Under the pieces are notes generated by a model. It ran no database searches. It was not told where the DNA came from and was given only the letters and a program-made list of their open reading frames with translations. The position numbers and the translations under genes were made by a program. A stretch of 64,000 nt of DNA from Sequoia sempervirens (Eukaryota > Streptophyta > Pinopsida > Cupressales > Cupressaceae): the NCBI GenBank assembly GCA_007258455.2, contig VDFB02373365.1:219118162-219182161 (forward strand). The letters are read 5' to 3'. This document shows, piece by piece, positions 21,325-34,035 of the stretch; within the stretch, counting starts at the first letter, position 1, and every line of letters begins with the position of its first letter.

Positions 21325-24300
21325 TGTAGTACCCCTTAGTGACTAGCTCCTTTTGGTATTTGATAAATTTTTTCTAGGTTGTTTGAATTAAAATGTTGTT
21401 TGGAGGCGTTAGAAATTAATTGGTGGAAATGATGTCATTTGGGGATGAATTAAATAAATTATTATATAAAACATATTAATGATGTATTTTAAATAAAATT
21501 AGAAGTAAAAATTGTAAAAAAAAAAAGTCAATATTGTGAAATAATATGTACACGTTTATTTTTAAATAATTAAATTAATTTTACTTTATCAAAGATTATC
21601 TTGTGGGGGATACTTATTATATATAGAAAATAATGTGATTTGTAATTAAATAAAGATGAAAAGATAATTATTTTAATAAAGTAATTTAAATGGATAAGGA
21701 GATAGATTTTGTAAGCTGAATTGTTAAAAACAAGAAAAGCCGGAAAGAAAATAATAAAAAGGAAAGAAAAAAAAAAAGATAGAAGTGTGCGCATGTACAG
21801 CTTGAAATTGGATTCGAAATGAGAAACTTACCAAAATTCTATGATCTTGTGTTTTCAAAAATTTATCTTGCTGGAAGTTTTATATTATAGAGGGGGGATT
21901 ATTATTATGATTATGATTTATCTGATTATTCTTGGCTGGGAAGAAAGTAAATTCACAGCTTCGAGTATTGGACATTGGGGGGGATCTCGAAGAGAAAATT
22001 TGGCTTTGCAAGTTAACCTAGTAACACATATCGAAGGTAGAATAGCAGACAGAAATTGGGAGGTTTTCTAATAGGGTCGTGTGGAAGTTGAGGACAGGAT
22101 TATTGGGCTATGAAAGATATCTGTACACATCATTTTCTCAGCTTCCTACGGAGGACTTCAGGTTCATCATTAAAACTCCCACGTAATGTTTGAGGTAATC
22201 TTTACATCAGTGTGTAACCTTGTATGCCCTACCTCTGCTTATGTATTTTTGTTTGGTTCGACATCCACCAGGATTTGTCTGTTAAGCTGGTTCTTTGATA
22301 TCTTCTTATTTTACTATTGCTGGGGTAGTCAACTCATAGGGGAAGAATTTTGTGTAATGTGTTGGTTATTGCTTGAGTTTATGGTGATAGTAGCCTAAGT
22401 AATCTTTATACATATATACTTTTTTAATTAGATATTCTCCCCACTCGACAGTGGAGTCTTTGTGCTACATGCCTTTTAACGCATGCAAGTTAATTCCATG
22501 TGGGAGTTGGTTAATAGATTTCATTTGAAGGCCATTTAATATAATTATCTATAGTGGGAGTGTGTCGATAGTTTGTTTTATGGATCGTCAGACAGATCAG
22601 CATAGGTCACACGAGTATTTGTTCTCGGCACCCTATTGTTGAAATGGACCATGTAGTCGGCTTAAATATTTCACAATATGCATTCAGCCATAAATCTCAA
22701 TGTTCGACATCAATTTTCTTACTCCCCTGCGTTAAAGTTTCTTTGACCTATTGTCGTGTTCCCTGTTTCTTTTGAAATGAAGTTTAGGTAATGTCGATCG
22801 CCTTCGTCTCTGTACTGGCTTGTTACCTTCATGCCTTCTATTTCAAACTGATCATACTGGTTTATGTCTGCCGCTTGTTCTTCTTGGAATTCAGTTAGGA
22901 ACACCATGTGTGAGAGTGATATGCTTAGAATGCACTTTCTTGCTAATTGTCACTGGATATGGTTCATGTTTAATATTTGATGCCCTTCATAGTGTTCTAT
23001 TTCAATTAGCATGCAATTCGTTGAGTGTTCGACCTCATATAATTGGTTATAGATAATTGTTGGCATTCTATTTTCATTGGTATTCTGCTATCGTGTCTTA
23101 TGTGGGTAATTTGAATACACCAAGAGTTCGGTAAAATTCTTGAATCTGGAAATACCCTACTATTTTCATTTGCCAAGCCAATTTCACTTGCTTGAAATTC
23201 TCTCCAGCCTTATGGTTACGCCATGTGTGCCATCTTTTCCTCTTCTTTTGGTTACTTCCTATTTACAAGCCATTGGGAAGTCGAATTTATACAAAAGCAT
23301 GTGCCATTATATGGCATCCTATCTCACTGCATCAGGGTATTCTTTTAACTTTCATCAATATGCTTGTTTTGTTTCTTGAGCCGCACACCATTCTCCCTAC
23401 CTTGGTTGCTAGCCTATTCTCTTGGAGGAGTTGATATTTCTTTAATTGTGCATGTAGAGGATATAGCACCCTTTTCCTTTTGGCAACAATCTCTTGTATT
23501 TTGACTTAGTCTTGGAAACCGAATTTTGAAACAATTTTTTATAATCAACATTCATATACCTATATATATCCACACCCTCCCACACCAGTAGAATTAGATA
23601 TCAATGTAAGCTCATCTTTTAGGTTGCAAACCATCTTAGGAACGTAATTTATACCTATATACATACATGTTTATGTGCAAAAGTATATATATGTTAGGAT
23701 ATGAGTAAAGGATATTTTTACTAGTGAAATCTATGGATTCTGTTAGCTTAATGCTTGGGGGTCTTAATAAGGAAAGGTTTGATATAAACTTATAATTGAA
23801 ATACATGGTCTCTGAATAGATATTTTCTTCTTAATTGTTTCATCAAAGGTTGATGGTAGGAGTTTTTGAATTCTTGTAGGTATGTAAAAATTTAGAATAT
23901 AGGAACATAAACTTTTTTTTATTGGAAATTTATTATGCAATCAGTAACTTGGGATATTGAAATTAGATCAGAATAAGTTGTAATTTTTTTTTAAATATGT
24001 CTTAATGTGTAAGTTTGTATATATGTATTTATAAAAAATATCTACGATGATATATAAATATATAAATATAAATTGATCTATGAATAGATAATTATGGGAA
24101 GTAGGAGTATAACTAAGAGTAAAGTTGTTGAGGAGAAAGTGAAGAGTGATTCGAAGTTCGTTAATAAGATTATAAGATTTTATAATAGCTTAACAATATA
24201 ATAAAAATGGATTGATTAGAATATGTTTTCTTTAATAACTGCACCGTGAGTGTATATATAAAATATAACCTAATTGGGTGTCAGAGTACCTTGAAGTGGA

Positions 24301-24426
24301 TACTTGAATGTGTAATTAAAGGATGGTATGTTGTGCATAAATATACATTTGAATGATTTTATTTTGGATGGATAAAAATAATGTATTTTATTGTTTCCTA
24401 ATAGCTTATCCTTAGAAGAATGTATT

Positions 24427-25214
24427 GGGTATGTGCAGGATCATGATAGCCCAAAAGGTGGCAATATGACGGGTATGTGGCTAACGACTTTTTTTTAACC
24501 CAAAATTGATGAAACAAAAAGGGTTTTTAAAGGAACTTCTCAGCTTTCCACCAATATAAATTATGTTTTACTTTGAATTTAATAAATAATTATTATTCAT
24601 TTTCTATTTGAATTATGATTAATGTGCTAATTGATAGGTTGATTGAAAAACATATATTGCTTTCAAATGGTATCACATTTTTCGAATAAAAAACATGTGT
24701 CATATTCTATGCTTCACATACTATAGGATTAAAAAAAGAAAAAAATGGATTTCATGAAGTTTTGACCAAGTTAAGGTGGTCAGACATATGAGTTTTTTAT
24801 ATTTTTTAAAAGTTGTAATAAAAAATGATAATTAATTATTTACTTGGAAAAAAATTACAAAAAAATATGCATCACATCTAGACATGATTCATCTACTTAT
24901 ATCTAAAATCCTATAAAAAATATTATCATTTTATTGCGGTTAGGGTGGTTAGACATACACCTACTTATTTTTTCCCTGAAATTTAAGTACTACTACATTG
25001 AAGTTTAAAATTTTCACCAAATAGATTTAAAAAAATAAAAAAACATAATAGTTTAGAAACTACATTCAATTTTCTACAGATTCTATTCTTACATATTTTT
25101 GAAATAAAAAAAATAACTTATTCAAATTTTTACGTCAAGTTATCTAACTCTCATTTTCTTGATCTTTTTGCCACTTAAGGGATTTTTTTTTCTATGATGA
25201 TTCTGTAGATACCC
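24427..25214 (+). mobile_element. Inverted-repeat DNA element, copy 1
   Basis: 788 bp from GGGTATGTGCAGG to GTAGATACCC, flanked by TATT (24423-24426 and 25215-25218). The sister LTR at about 16931 has the uninterrupted site with a single TATT. No open frame of note; the interior is AT-rich. Orientation is given by the end GGGCCAAAAAGTGGC-like on the left. Confidence 0.85.
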
Positions 25215-26512
25215 TATTGACGATTTAAATATTGTTCGAAATTAAATTGCTCTTGGTCCTTAGTGAAACTTAAATGATGATTCAAATTAATTATTGGAAT
25301 ATTTGGGAGATATGATTAGATAACTTCTTTAGTCATTATAAGTTACTCGAATGTTATGATTCCTTGGGGTGTAAGCATTGAGTAAAGTTGTATGTTTAAA
25401 GATAGGTGTGATGTTTTCATTTCGTTGTGAGTTGTCTTGAGTTGGTTTCGAGTTGGGGATCTTTTCTCATTTAATTTATTTTTCTATTCGTTTGGGAACT
25501 TGTGTGGTTTTGTTTTACCATAAGTGGTGAATTATTGGTTTGTTTTGATTTGAGGATATCTTACCCATTGAAATTTGTGATGATTTATGTGTGCAATTTG
25601 GAATCTAAGTTGATCTTGATTAACTGTGGTTGAATTGATTGATGTTTATCTTTGAATTCAATACTGTTGGTTTATTGTAGTTGAGTTTTGAATTGAGTTG
25701 ATTTTGGTTATTTCCTTAAGGGGGGTGCTTGTTTTATCAAATGGTTAGGAAATATTCCAGAGGTGAGGATAATTTTATTGGTGCTTCGTTGATCTGGCCC
25801 TTTGGAAAAGTTTTGATCATAATTGTGATTTTTAATTATGAGTGGGTTGTACTTGATTTTATGAGCAACCATGTATGTGGCTTTTGGCGAGATGGAATAT
25901 ACCTTGCGTGTGTCTTAGTTTTGAGATCTAGTGCTTTGCAAGTATTGGTACAACCCCTTGGTGTTGGATTTTATGTTTTGGGTTCTAGAGAGAGTGGCTC
26001 TACATGGGGACCGATGCACAAAGGGGCTGTTAGGGTAACCCACATTAGAGTTAGAGTAATAAGTGATAACCTAATTAATTAATTAAGGGGTGGGTAGCAA
26101 ATATGAATAAGATAATTATGGATGCCTCGCCCACTTATTAGGACTAAAATAGACTAAAGGTGGGCCGAGAAGGCTGTGGTTGGCAAGATCGTTGCATTGT
26201 CTCCATGAGAGATTAATAGTTTCGTATGAATAACCCTATGGAGTGGCGCCTTGAGATAGGTAGTTAGGATAACCATAGATGGTGGCGGCACCTGGTGATA
26301 GGTTTTTTGGATAATCCATGTATAAATGGAGGTAAAACCTTAACACAAGTTGTCTGGATAATCCATGTAAGGACATGCGATGACACTCTCCTCAAGCATT
26401 CCCTTTTGAGTTGTTTATTGAAATCGTCTGGAAGTGGTTTATTGTTCTGTTTTGGTTATCTATTGTTGTAATATTTGGAAAGTTATTTATTGTTTTGTTT
26501 AAAAAATGATTT

Positions 26513-27296
26513 GGGTATATGCAGGATCATCATGAAAAAATAGGCCCTTAAGTGGCAAAAAAATTAAAAAATCAAAGTTAGGCAACTTGATGTAAAACTT
26601 TGAATAGTTTATCTTTATTATATCAAAAATATGTAAGAATAGAATTTGTCGAAAATTGAATTTAGTTTCTAAACTACTAGGTTTGTTTAAAAAAAAAATT
26701 ATATGGTGAAAATTTGAAATTTCAATGCAGTAGTACTTAAATTTCAAGGAAAAAATAAGTAGGTGACTGTCTTAGCACTCTAACCACAATAAAATGATAA
26801 TATTTTTTTATAAGATTTTATATATAAGTAGAGGACTCATATCCTGATGTGATGCATAGATTTTTGTAATTTTTTTCCAAGTAAATAATTAATTATGAAT
26901 TTTTTATTACAATTTTTAAAAAATATAAAACACTTGTATGTCTAACCACCTTAACTTGGTCAAAACTTCATGAAATTATTTTTTTCTTTTTTTAATCCTA
27001 TAGTATGCAAAACATAGAATGTGACACATATTTTGGATTTAAAAAATGTGACACCATTTGAAAGTTATAGATATTTTTCAATCAGTCTATCAACCAGGAC
27101 TTTAGTCATAATTTGAATAGAAAATGAATTATAATTACTTATTAAATTCAAAGTAAAGCATAATTTATATTGGTGGAATGTTGAGAATCTCCTTTAAAAC
27201 GCCTTTTCGTTTCATCAATTTTGTATAAAAAAAAGTCATCAGCCACATAGCCATCATATTGCCACTTTTTGGCCCATCATGATCTCGCACATAGCC
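26513..27296 (-). mobile_element. Inverted-repeat DNA element, copy 2
   Basis: 784 bp, inverted relative to copy 1: the left end reads GGGTATATGCAGGATCATCAT and the right end GATCTCGCACATAGCC. Target duplication ATTT at 26509-26512 and 27297-27300. The empty site with a single ATTT is in LTR1 near 19238. Non-coding. Confidence 0.85.
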
Positions 27297-28044
27297 ATTT
27301 ATTGTTGCTATGTTTCTGCAAGTGGTTGATTATTGTTATAGTGATTTATTGATGTTTAGATATTTGATTTATTGTTACTATGTTTTTGAATGTGGTTTAT
27401 CACTATTATGAAGTGATTTACTATCGTCATGTTTGGATGTCATGTTTCTAGTCATGGTTTATTGATGTTGTGACTATCCTTGGGTTTCATATTACTCTTG
27501 TATGACATTGAGTCTTGTGATTCCATGTTTGGATGTTCTTGGTTGAGGTCTCTTTCTTGTCAACTTAGGACTTAGCAAGTGGGGTGGGTATTCAGACCCA
27601 CATGGCCAGGTGGAACGTGCTAAGCACCCCATTGGGTCCCCAGTTGAGGATCATGAGGTCCAGATTTGTGTTACCTGCCATGACTCAAGAATTGTATCCG
27701 TATTGGAGCCAATTGTGTTACTTTATACTTATCTCTTCAGTTGTATCAGGATATCTTGTCGTGTGGTTTCCACTCATGTGAGGAATGCTTTGTATCACTA
27801 TACTCTTGAACATTGTAATGAAATGTAATGATAAACCTTGTGCAGCTTATGATCCATGGCAATTGTTATTCGATATGTTGTTTTTACATACGTGGATGGT
27901 TTCTTATTAATTTTTTGTCATGTATGTGTTACAGTTGTAAATGTTTACTTTGTTATGGATTATATCTTTGAATTTCATTCTTTATTGTCATTGTATGGAT
28001 TTAAGTTTTGTAATGATTCCTCGTGTACCCCAAGGGACGTAAGT

Positions 28045-28827
28045 GGATATGTGCAGGATCATGATGGGCCAAAAAGTGGCAATATGATGGGTATGTGGTG
28101 GATGACTATTTTTTTACCCAAAATTGATGAAACGAAAAGGGTTTTTAAAGAAGATTCTCAACTTTCCATTGATATAAATTATGCTTTACTTTGAATTTAA
28201 TAAGTAATTATTATACAATTTCTATTGAAATTACTAGTAAAGTCCTAATTGGTAGGCTAATTGAAAAATATATATAGATTTCAAATGGTATCACATTTTT
28301 TGAATCCAAAACATCTATCACATTTTATGCTTCACATACTATAGGATTAAAAAAAGAAAATTTGAATTTTATGAAGTTTTGACCAATTTAAGGTGGTCAG
28401 ACATACAAGTTTTTATATTTTTTAAAAAGTTGTAATAAAAAATTCATAATTAATTATTTACTTGGAAACAAATTACAAAAAAATATGCATCACATTAGGG
28501 CATGAGTCATCTACTTACGTCTAAAACCTTATAAAAAAAATATTATCATTTTTTTTGGTTAGGATAATTGCAGACACCTACTTATTTTTTCCACGAAATT
28601 TAAGTACCATTGCATTGAAATTTCAAATTTTCACCAAATAGATATTTAAAAAAAAACCTTGTAGTTTAGAAAATAAATTCAATTTTCTATAGATTCTATT
28701 CTTATATATTTTTTAAATAATATAGATAACTTATTCAAATTTTTATGTCAAGTTGCCTAACTCTGATTTTTCTGAATTTTTTGCCACTTAAGGGCCTATT
28801 TTTTCCATGATGATCCTACACATACCC
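28045..28827 (+). mobile_element. Inverted-repeat DNA element, copy 3
   Basis: 783 bp from GGATATGTGCAGG to CACATACCC. Target duplication AAGT at 28041-28044 and 28828-28831. The empty site with a single AAGT is in LTR1 near 19980. An ATG frame that crosses the left border is accidental. Confidence 0.85.
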
Positions 28828-29075
28828 AAGTGTTAATGGATTTTATTAAGTTTCATGACTCATGACTTAATGTGAATCTCATGTATGTTTAGATTTACTT
28901 TTTTTTTAAAAAATTATGCAATAATTGTTGTTTTAGTTGTCCTTTGGGGTTCGCATGATGGGGTGTTACATTCATGCAGTACGATATTGCTTTATTTGGA
29001 TTTAGGAAATCCTAAAGATAGAATATTAATTTACTTGAATTGCTTATTAGTTGTTTTTTTGTATTCACGTTGTTT

Positions 29076-29264
29076 TTGAAAAGGAAAAACTAGGTTTTAC
29101 AGGGACCTAAAACCGCAGAGTTTAAACAACAGAAAAAAATAGAAAAAGTTCAAATAAACAGTCAGCTGTCCCAAGAAAGAAATGACAGCACAAAGAGAGA
29201 ACAAGGCCCAAAAAAGGACCGCTCAAAAAACCAGCAACAAACACCACCGTGCTACTCGAAGGTG
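29076..29264 (-). mobile_element. 5'-truncated LINE tail, minus strand
   Basis: 189 bp flanked by a 17-bp direct repeat TTGTATTCACGTTGTTT (29059-29075 and 29265-29281). On the minus strand it ends in CCTTTTCAA and contains the retroposon-type 3' end with GGTCCCTGTAAAACC. The same kind of tail closes the retroposon at 59872. It is non-coding. Confidence 0.75.
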
Positions 29265-30056
29265 TTGTATTCACGTTGTTTGTGAAGTTGGGTTATTTGG
29301 GTTTATAAGACTTCTAGATGTGCTTCTTTTGAGATGGGGTTGTAACTTGTGTTGATTTACACTTTGAAATAGCTTGGGTAGTGCACTTGATATGTTTCAA
29401 TTGGACCTAGTTATGTGAACGAGTTGTGTTGTATGTGGTTATTATGTTGGTATTTATGATTGATATATGTGCACCTTGTGTACCGAATGTTAGTGGAATT
29501 GGTTCCTTAGTTTGTTAGTAGGGGAGTGTCTCTTCATGGGTGCCAGCACACAAAGTGGTGCTTGGGTAACTCATGTAGAGTTAGTCTAATTAGTGAAAAT
29601 TAAATTAATATATTAGGGGAAAAGGTTAGTTTAAACACTTAACTTATTGTAAGTGCCTCGCTCATGGACTCAAGGGGTGGTATAGACTTGGGATGAGATG
29701 AGATGGCCTGGAATGGAAAAATTGATATCTTATCTTGATGAAAGATAGTCAATTTTGCATTAGATTGTATGTGGGGCTGTGTTTCGTAAGAGGTCACTAG
29801 GTTAAACCAAGATGGGGGTCGAGGCCTAGGAAAATTCGCCAGGGTAACCCATGCAACTTTTTGATGACACTCCTCCTATGACAACCATCAATTAGCTTGT
29901 TTGTTTTGTGTAGCTGATCATTGTTATCTGGAAGCATTGTAATCATCTTGTTACTTTTGTACTTGTGTAGAGTAGCATTGTTATTTCCTATGTCTAGAGG
30001 TTGTAGGTTTTATCTTGGAAAATCTTTTACTATCTTGGAAAATCTTGGATAATGAT

Positions 30057-30166
30057 AATGCATCACATAAGATATAAAATATGATAATGAGCATTGTAAT
30101 TGTAATATTAAATGAATGCAAATTTGAATGAATCATTATCATATTTTATATCTTATGTGATGCATT
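30057..30166. repeat. Perfect 34-nt inverted repeat with 42-nt loop
   Basis: The left arm 30057-30090 contains ATGCATCACATAAGATA; the right arm 30133-30166 is its exact reverse complement (TATCTTATGTGATGCAT). No mismatch in 34 positions. The loop 30091-30132 is AT-rich. Such a perfect arm in an otherwise degraded LTR suggests a recent fold-back insertion or inverted duplication. A transcript would form a long hairpin. Confidence 0.85.
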
Positions 30167-30452
30167 TTTATGTTGTTAGATGAATGATCTTTTAATTCAT
30201 AAGTAATAATTATATATTATGTTTTGTTGCTTTAGTTAGTTATTGGTATTGTAATAAGTGTTGTCATGTGTCTTAGAGAATATGTGTATTAGTTTAGTTT
30301 ATTTTATTTGTTTAATTACACTTAAAAGAAAAAAGGAAAATTTGCTTCCGTTATGTGTGCAACATTCTCTAGGGTTTCGTGTTGAGCATTACAGAAACCA
30401 AACTCTTATCCTTGGACCAAAGTCAACTTTTATCATTTGACTAGTAGAATAA

Positions 30453-31243
30453 GGGTATGTGCAGGATCATGATGGGCCAAAAAGTGGCAATATGATGGGT
30501 ATGTGGCTGATGGCTATTTTTTCACCCAAAATTGATGAAACAAAAAGGGTTTTTAAAGGATATTCTTAGCTTCCCACCGATATAAATTATGCTTTACTTT
30601 GAATTTAATAAGTAATTATTATTCATTTTCTATTCAAATTATGACTAAAGTCTTGATTGATAGGTTGATTGAAAAACATCTACAACTTTCAAATGGTATC
30701 ACATTTTTTGAATCCAAAATATGTGTCACATTCTATGCTTTGGATAATATAGGATTAAAGTAAGAAAATATAAATTTCATGAAGTTTTGATCAAGTTAAG
30801 GTGGTCAGAGATATGAGTTTTTATATTTTTTTAAAAGTTGTAATAAAAAATTTCATAATTAATTATTTAGTTGGAAAAAAATTACAAAAAAATATGCATC
30901 ACATTAGGGCATGAGTCCTTTACTTATATCTAAAATATTATAAAATAATATTATCATTTTATTGTGGTTAGGGTGGTCAGATAGACACCTACTTGTTATT
31001 TTTTCCCTGAAATTTAAGTACCACTGCATTGAAATTTTAAATTTTCACCAAATATATATATTTTTTTAAAAAACCTTGTAGTTTAGAAACTACATTTAAT
31101 TTTCTATAGATTCTATTCTTACATATTTTTGAAATAATATAGATAACTTATTTTAAAAAAAATTCAAGTTGCCTAACTCTAATTTTTCTAAATTTTTTGC
31201 CACTTAAGGGCCTATTTTTTCCATGATGATCCTGCACATACCC
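30453..31243 (+). mobile_element. Inverted-repeat DNA element, copy 4
   Basis: 791 bp with near-canonical ends GGGTATGTGCAGGATCATGAT and ATGATGATCCTGCACATACCC. Target duplication ATAA at 30449-30452 and 31244-31247. It is inserted just after the chromovirus end. Non-coding. Confidence 0.85.
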
Positions 31244-31247
31244 ATAA

Positions 31248-33037
31248 ATTATACTTAACCTAGTGATAATAAGTCTAAAAAGTGATTACATTATCTTGCA
31301 CCTACCCTATTGTTCATAAGTCCAAACATACAAACAAACTAAAATAATTTTTTGATTATTAGGAATTGAAAAGGTAATATTTGAGTTATAATAATAATAA
31401 GAGTTATTACATTTTTCTTTCCTAGTCCATCCAATATTCCCATGGAGTTGGAATCTCCATATCAATTCACAAATGATGGAATAAAGTAGGAATGTTCATT
31501 AAATTGGATTAAATTATTGGGTACCTAGGCTTGAATCCCTTAACATATGGATTAAATTATTGGGTACTTATGCAAGAATCCCTTGTTAATCTTTATTTCA
31601 CTTTTAAGGACATTTCAATATGAATATGTGCAACAAGCAACATAGTTCCTTCATTTAAGGTTGGGGTTATTATACGTGACTCCCAGTGTAAGACAAGTGG
31701 TCTTCCATTTTCATAACTTTGATTTTTAAATTTAGCATTATTTTCTTAATATAAAATCATATAGAGTTAATATATTTATCTTTTATCTTGATAAATTAGT
31801 AAATCACCACTTCCTCTTAAAATGAGTATGTATATACTATAGCTTCTACCAAATAGATTTGTGGCATGTATTTCCACTAAAATTTGATAGCTCTAGTTAA
31901 AATCTCATTAGTATTTCATAATGTTTTCAACCTTTGATTAGTCTACATATTTTTTCCTAGAATTTATTAAATGAGCTTGACTATATGGAAATAACCAATT
32001 AAATATCACCTTAAGAAGTTTAATAAAGTACTCCTTTGGTAAGGATTCATACATCACCTTTTCTTACTAGGATTTTATTTTTTATACTATCTTAGAAGTA
32101 TATTCTTGACGAAATTCTACACACTTTCTTACACCATTTTCCAACTTGCTCCAATGTAAAATGATCTATACAATATTTAATCCATAAATTGAAGTTACAT
32201 TTTTGTACAATAAATTTACAAAGATACCAAGCTCAAGATGTACTTATGTGTTAATAGCATTTTTTATGAGGCCCAATAATTGGTAACTTGAGTTAGAATC
32301 TATCATCAATCTTGAATGCTTAATCTAAGAGTTGGATTTGAATTTTATATAAGAGGCCTAAGACAACTTAGATATGTAGTTTTGAATGCATGGAACTAGA
32401 TCACACCCACACTATACTCAACATTATCTAATATGTCCACTAAAAAAAATAATCTTTGATATTTTATATTTTCTATGAAGTTGCCAAAAAACTAAGTGAC
32501 TAAATTAAGATAACAAAAGAGGTACAAAATTTAAAGAAAATTGTACTATATTCAATAGAAAATGCAAAGCATATTAGAATAAGTTATTTCAAAGGAACTA
32601 TAGGTAAGTATATATATGATCTATACCACTCAAGATATTAGAAATAAAACCAATTTTGGATAATGTGTAAAAGGTCCATAAGTAAACATAAACTAGTGTG
32701 AAAAGGACCTAAGTGGAGAACTAGTTAGGGAACATAGTTAGAAAAATATTTCACTCACATAGACACCCCCCTAAGTGAAACTTAGGGGAAGAAAAGAGAA
32801 AAAACTAAAATAAGGGTCCTAGAAGAAAGACTTTATGAAGTACCCATGTAAAAAAATCCCCTTAACGAAACCATAAGAAGAAAATTCAATTGGAAAAAAA
32901 TCACCCATGAGAGGAAACATCAAGAGGGGCTAGGTAAATCCCTTAAAGATATGTCACACATCCCCAAAAGAGATCAAATATGGATTCACTTTCTCTTAGT
33001 GAAGGTCTCGATGAAGATATTTACAACCTACTTTTTT
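31248..33037 (-). mobile_element. Probable copia LTR fragment, minus strand
   Basis: About 1.8 kb AT-rich DNA without open frames. 32460-32770 is similar to 46490-46770 (shared CAATAGxAAATGxAAAGCATAT and CTAGTGTGAAA strings). On the minus strand a purine run CTTAGGGGGG followed by TGTCTATGTG (LTR start at 32765) looks like a PPT/LTR junction, and the 46 kb copy abuts a copia gag remnant. A short perfect hairpin, CCCCTAAG/CTTAGGGG, lies at 32768-32788. The left boundary is not visible. Confidence 0.4.
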
Positions 33038-33765
33038 GGGTCAGTGCAGGATCATGATGGGCCAAATAGGACTTATAAATAGCAACAAAAATACAAAAAG
33101 AAGATGTAAGAAAATTCACATAAGAATTTGAATAGTTTATTAATATAATTTAAAAATTATGTAGGAATAGAATTTTTAGTAAATTTAATGTAGTTTGCAA
33201 GTTACTGGGCCTTTTTTGGAAAAAATAAAATGATTTGGTGAAAATTTAAAATTTCAATGCAGTAGTACATCAAAATTTAGAAAAAAATAAAAAACCAGGC
33301 ATTTGTCCAGCCACCCTAATGATCAGGAAAATTAAATATATTTTTGAATCTTTCAATATAAGTAGAGGACACATACCCAAATGTGACATATGTTTTGTAA
33401 TTTTTTTGCAAGTAAATAATTAGTTATAAATTTTCTAGTAATAATTTTAAAAAATATTAAAAACCATTTGTCTGTCCACTCTAACTTGGTAAAAAATTTA
33501 TGGAATTCATTTTTTTAAACTATAGTTTATGAAACATAGTGTGTGATGCATCTTTCAGATTCAAAAAATGTATAACTGTTCAAAAGTTATATATTTTTTC
33601 AATCAACCTATGAATCAAAACTTTACACATATTACATGTAGAAAATCAATAATAATTATCTATTAATTTCAAAATAAATCATATCTTATATCAAGGTAGA
33701 ATGCTGAAAATTTGTTGAATAAACCCTTTTCATGTCATGAAAATAAGATGAATTTTTTTTTTTCA
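33038..33765 (-). mobile_element. Inverted-repeat DNA element, copy 5, truncated and divergent
   Basis: The left end GGGTCAGTGCAGGATCATGATGG is recognisable, and the interior follows copies 2 and 6 with many changes. The last 60-70 bp including the right inverted end are missing; similarity fades in a T-run at 33753-33765. It is the oldest-looking copy. Confidence 0.7.
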
Positions 33766-34035
33766 GAATGAGGGGTGAAGTTCGAAAAACCCTTGCAATC
33801 CCTGTAAACATGTTGGAGATTAGAATTTTTAGGTTAGACACCCCCAAGACAAATCCCAAAGAAATATTGAGGAAAAATGAATATTCGTTATTAAAGAATA
33901 TCCTTATTATACAATTAAAAACATATATCTAGTTTTTTAAGAAACAAGTATCTATTTCTTTTAATTATATATATATATATCACTATAGACTTAAATTTAA
34001 CATGTTATAATTATTTTTTTATTTTTTTGATTAGA

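Larger units (their letters stand above)
13874..28970 (+). mobile_element. Giant-LTR non-autonomous retrotransposon (LARD-like)
   Basis: Two homologous LTRs (13874-20122 and 21325-28970) frame an internal region of only 1202 bp. The hallmarks are present: TGTAGTA...GTTACA ends, initiator tRNA-Met PBS at 20126-20137, PPT at 21314-21324, and flanks TTAAT/TTCAT (5 bp, one mismatch). No gag-pol domain is found inside. After removing a 1009-bp tandem duplication from LTR1 and three DNA-element insertions from LTR2, both LTRs are about 5.25 kb. It must have been copied by proteins of another element; the related chromovirus is a candidate. Confidence 0.85.
21325..28970 (+). repeat. 3' LTR of the giant-LTR element
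   Basis: Starts TGTAGTACCCCTTAGTGAC right after the PPT and ends GATGGGGTGTTACA. It is interrupted by three inverted-repeat elements at 24427-25214, 26513-27296 and 28045-28827. The uninterrupted sister LTR shows the empty site for each. Without them the LTR is about 5.28 kb. Confidence 0.85.
28971..30393 (+). mobile_element. Chromovirus 3' LTR, last segment
   Basis: Begins at the right target duplication (TTCAT) of the giant-LTR element and ends with GGGTTTCGTGTTGAGCATTACA, matching positions 85-112. Motifs such as GCCTCGC followed by a block of AAGGxGGxxTAGACT spacing resemble 18846-18960 of the giant-LTR element, so the LTRs of the two families are related. It contains a short LINE insertion (29076-29264) and a perfect inverted repeat (30057-30166). 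Confidence 0.75.

Noticed and set aside
27856..28194. 112-codon frame
   Set aside because: It crosses the border between LTR2 and an inserted DNA element, so it is accidental.
13874..28970. Ordinary segmental tandem duplication
   Set aside because: The repeat ends are TG/CA, with a PBS after copy 1 and a PPT before copy 2, so the two copies are LTRs.
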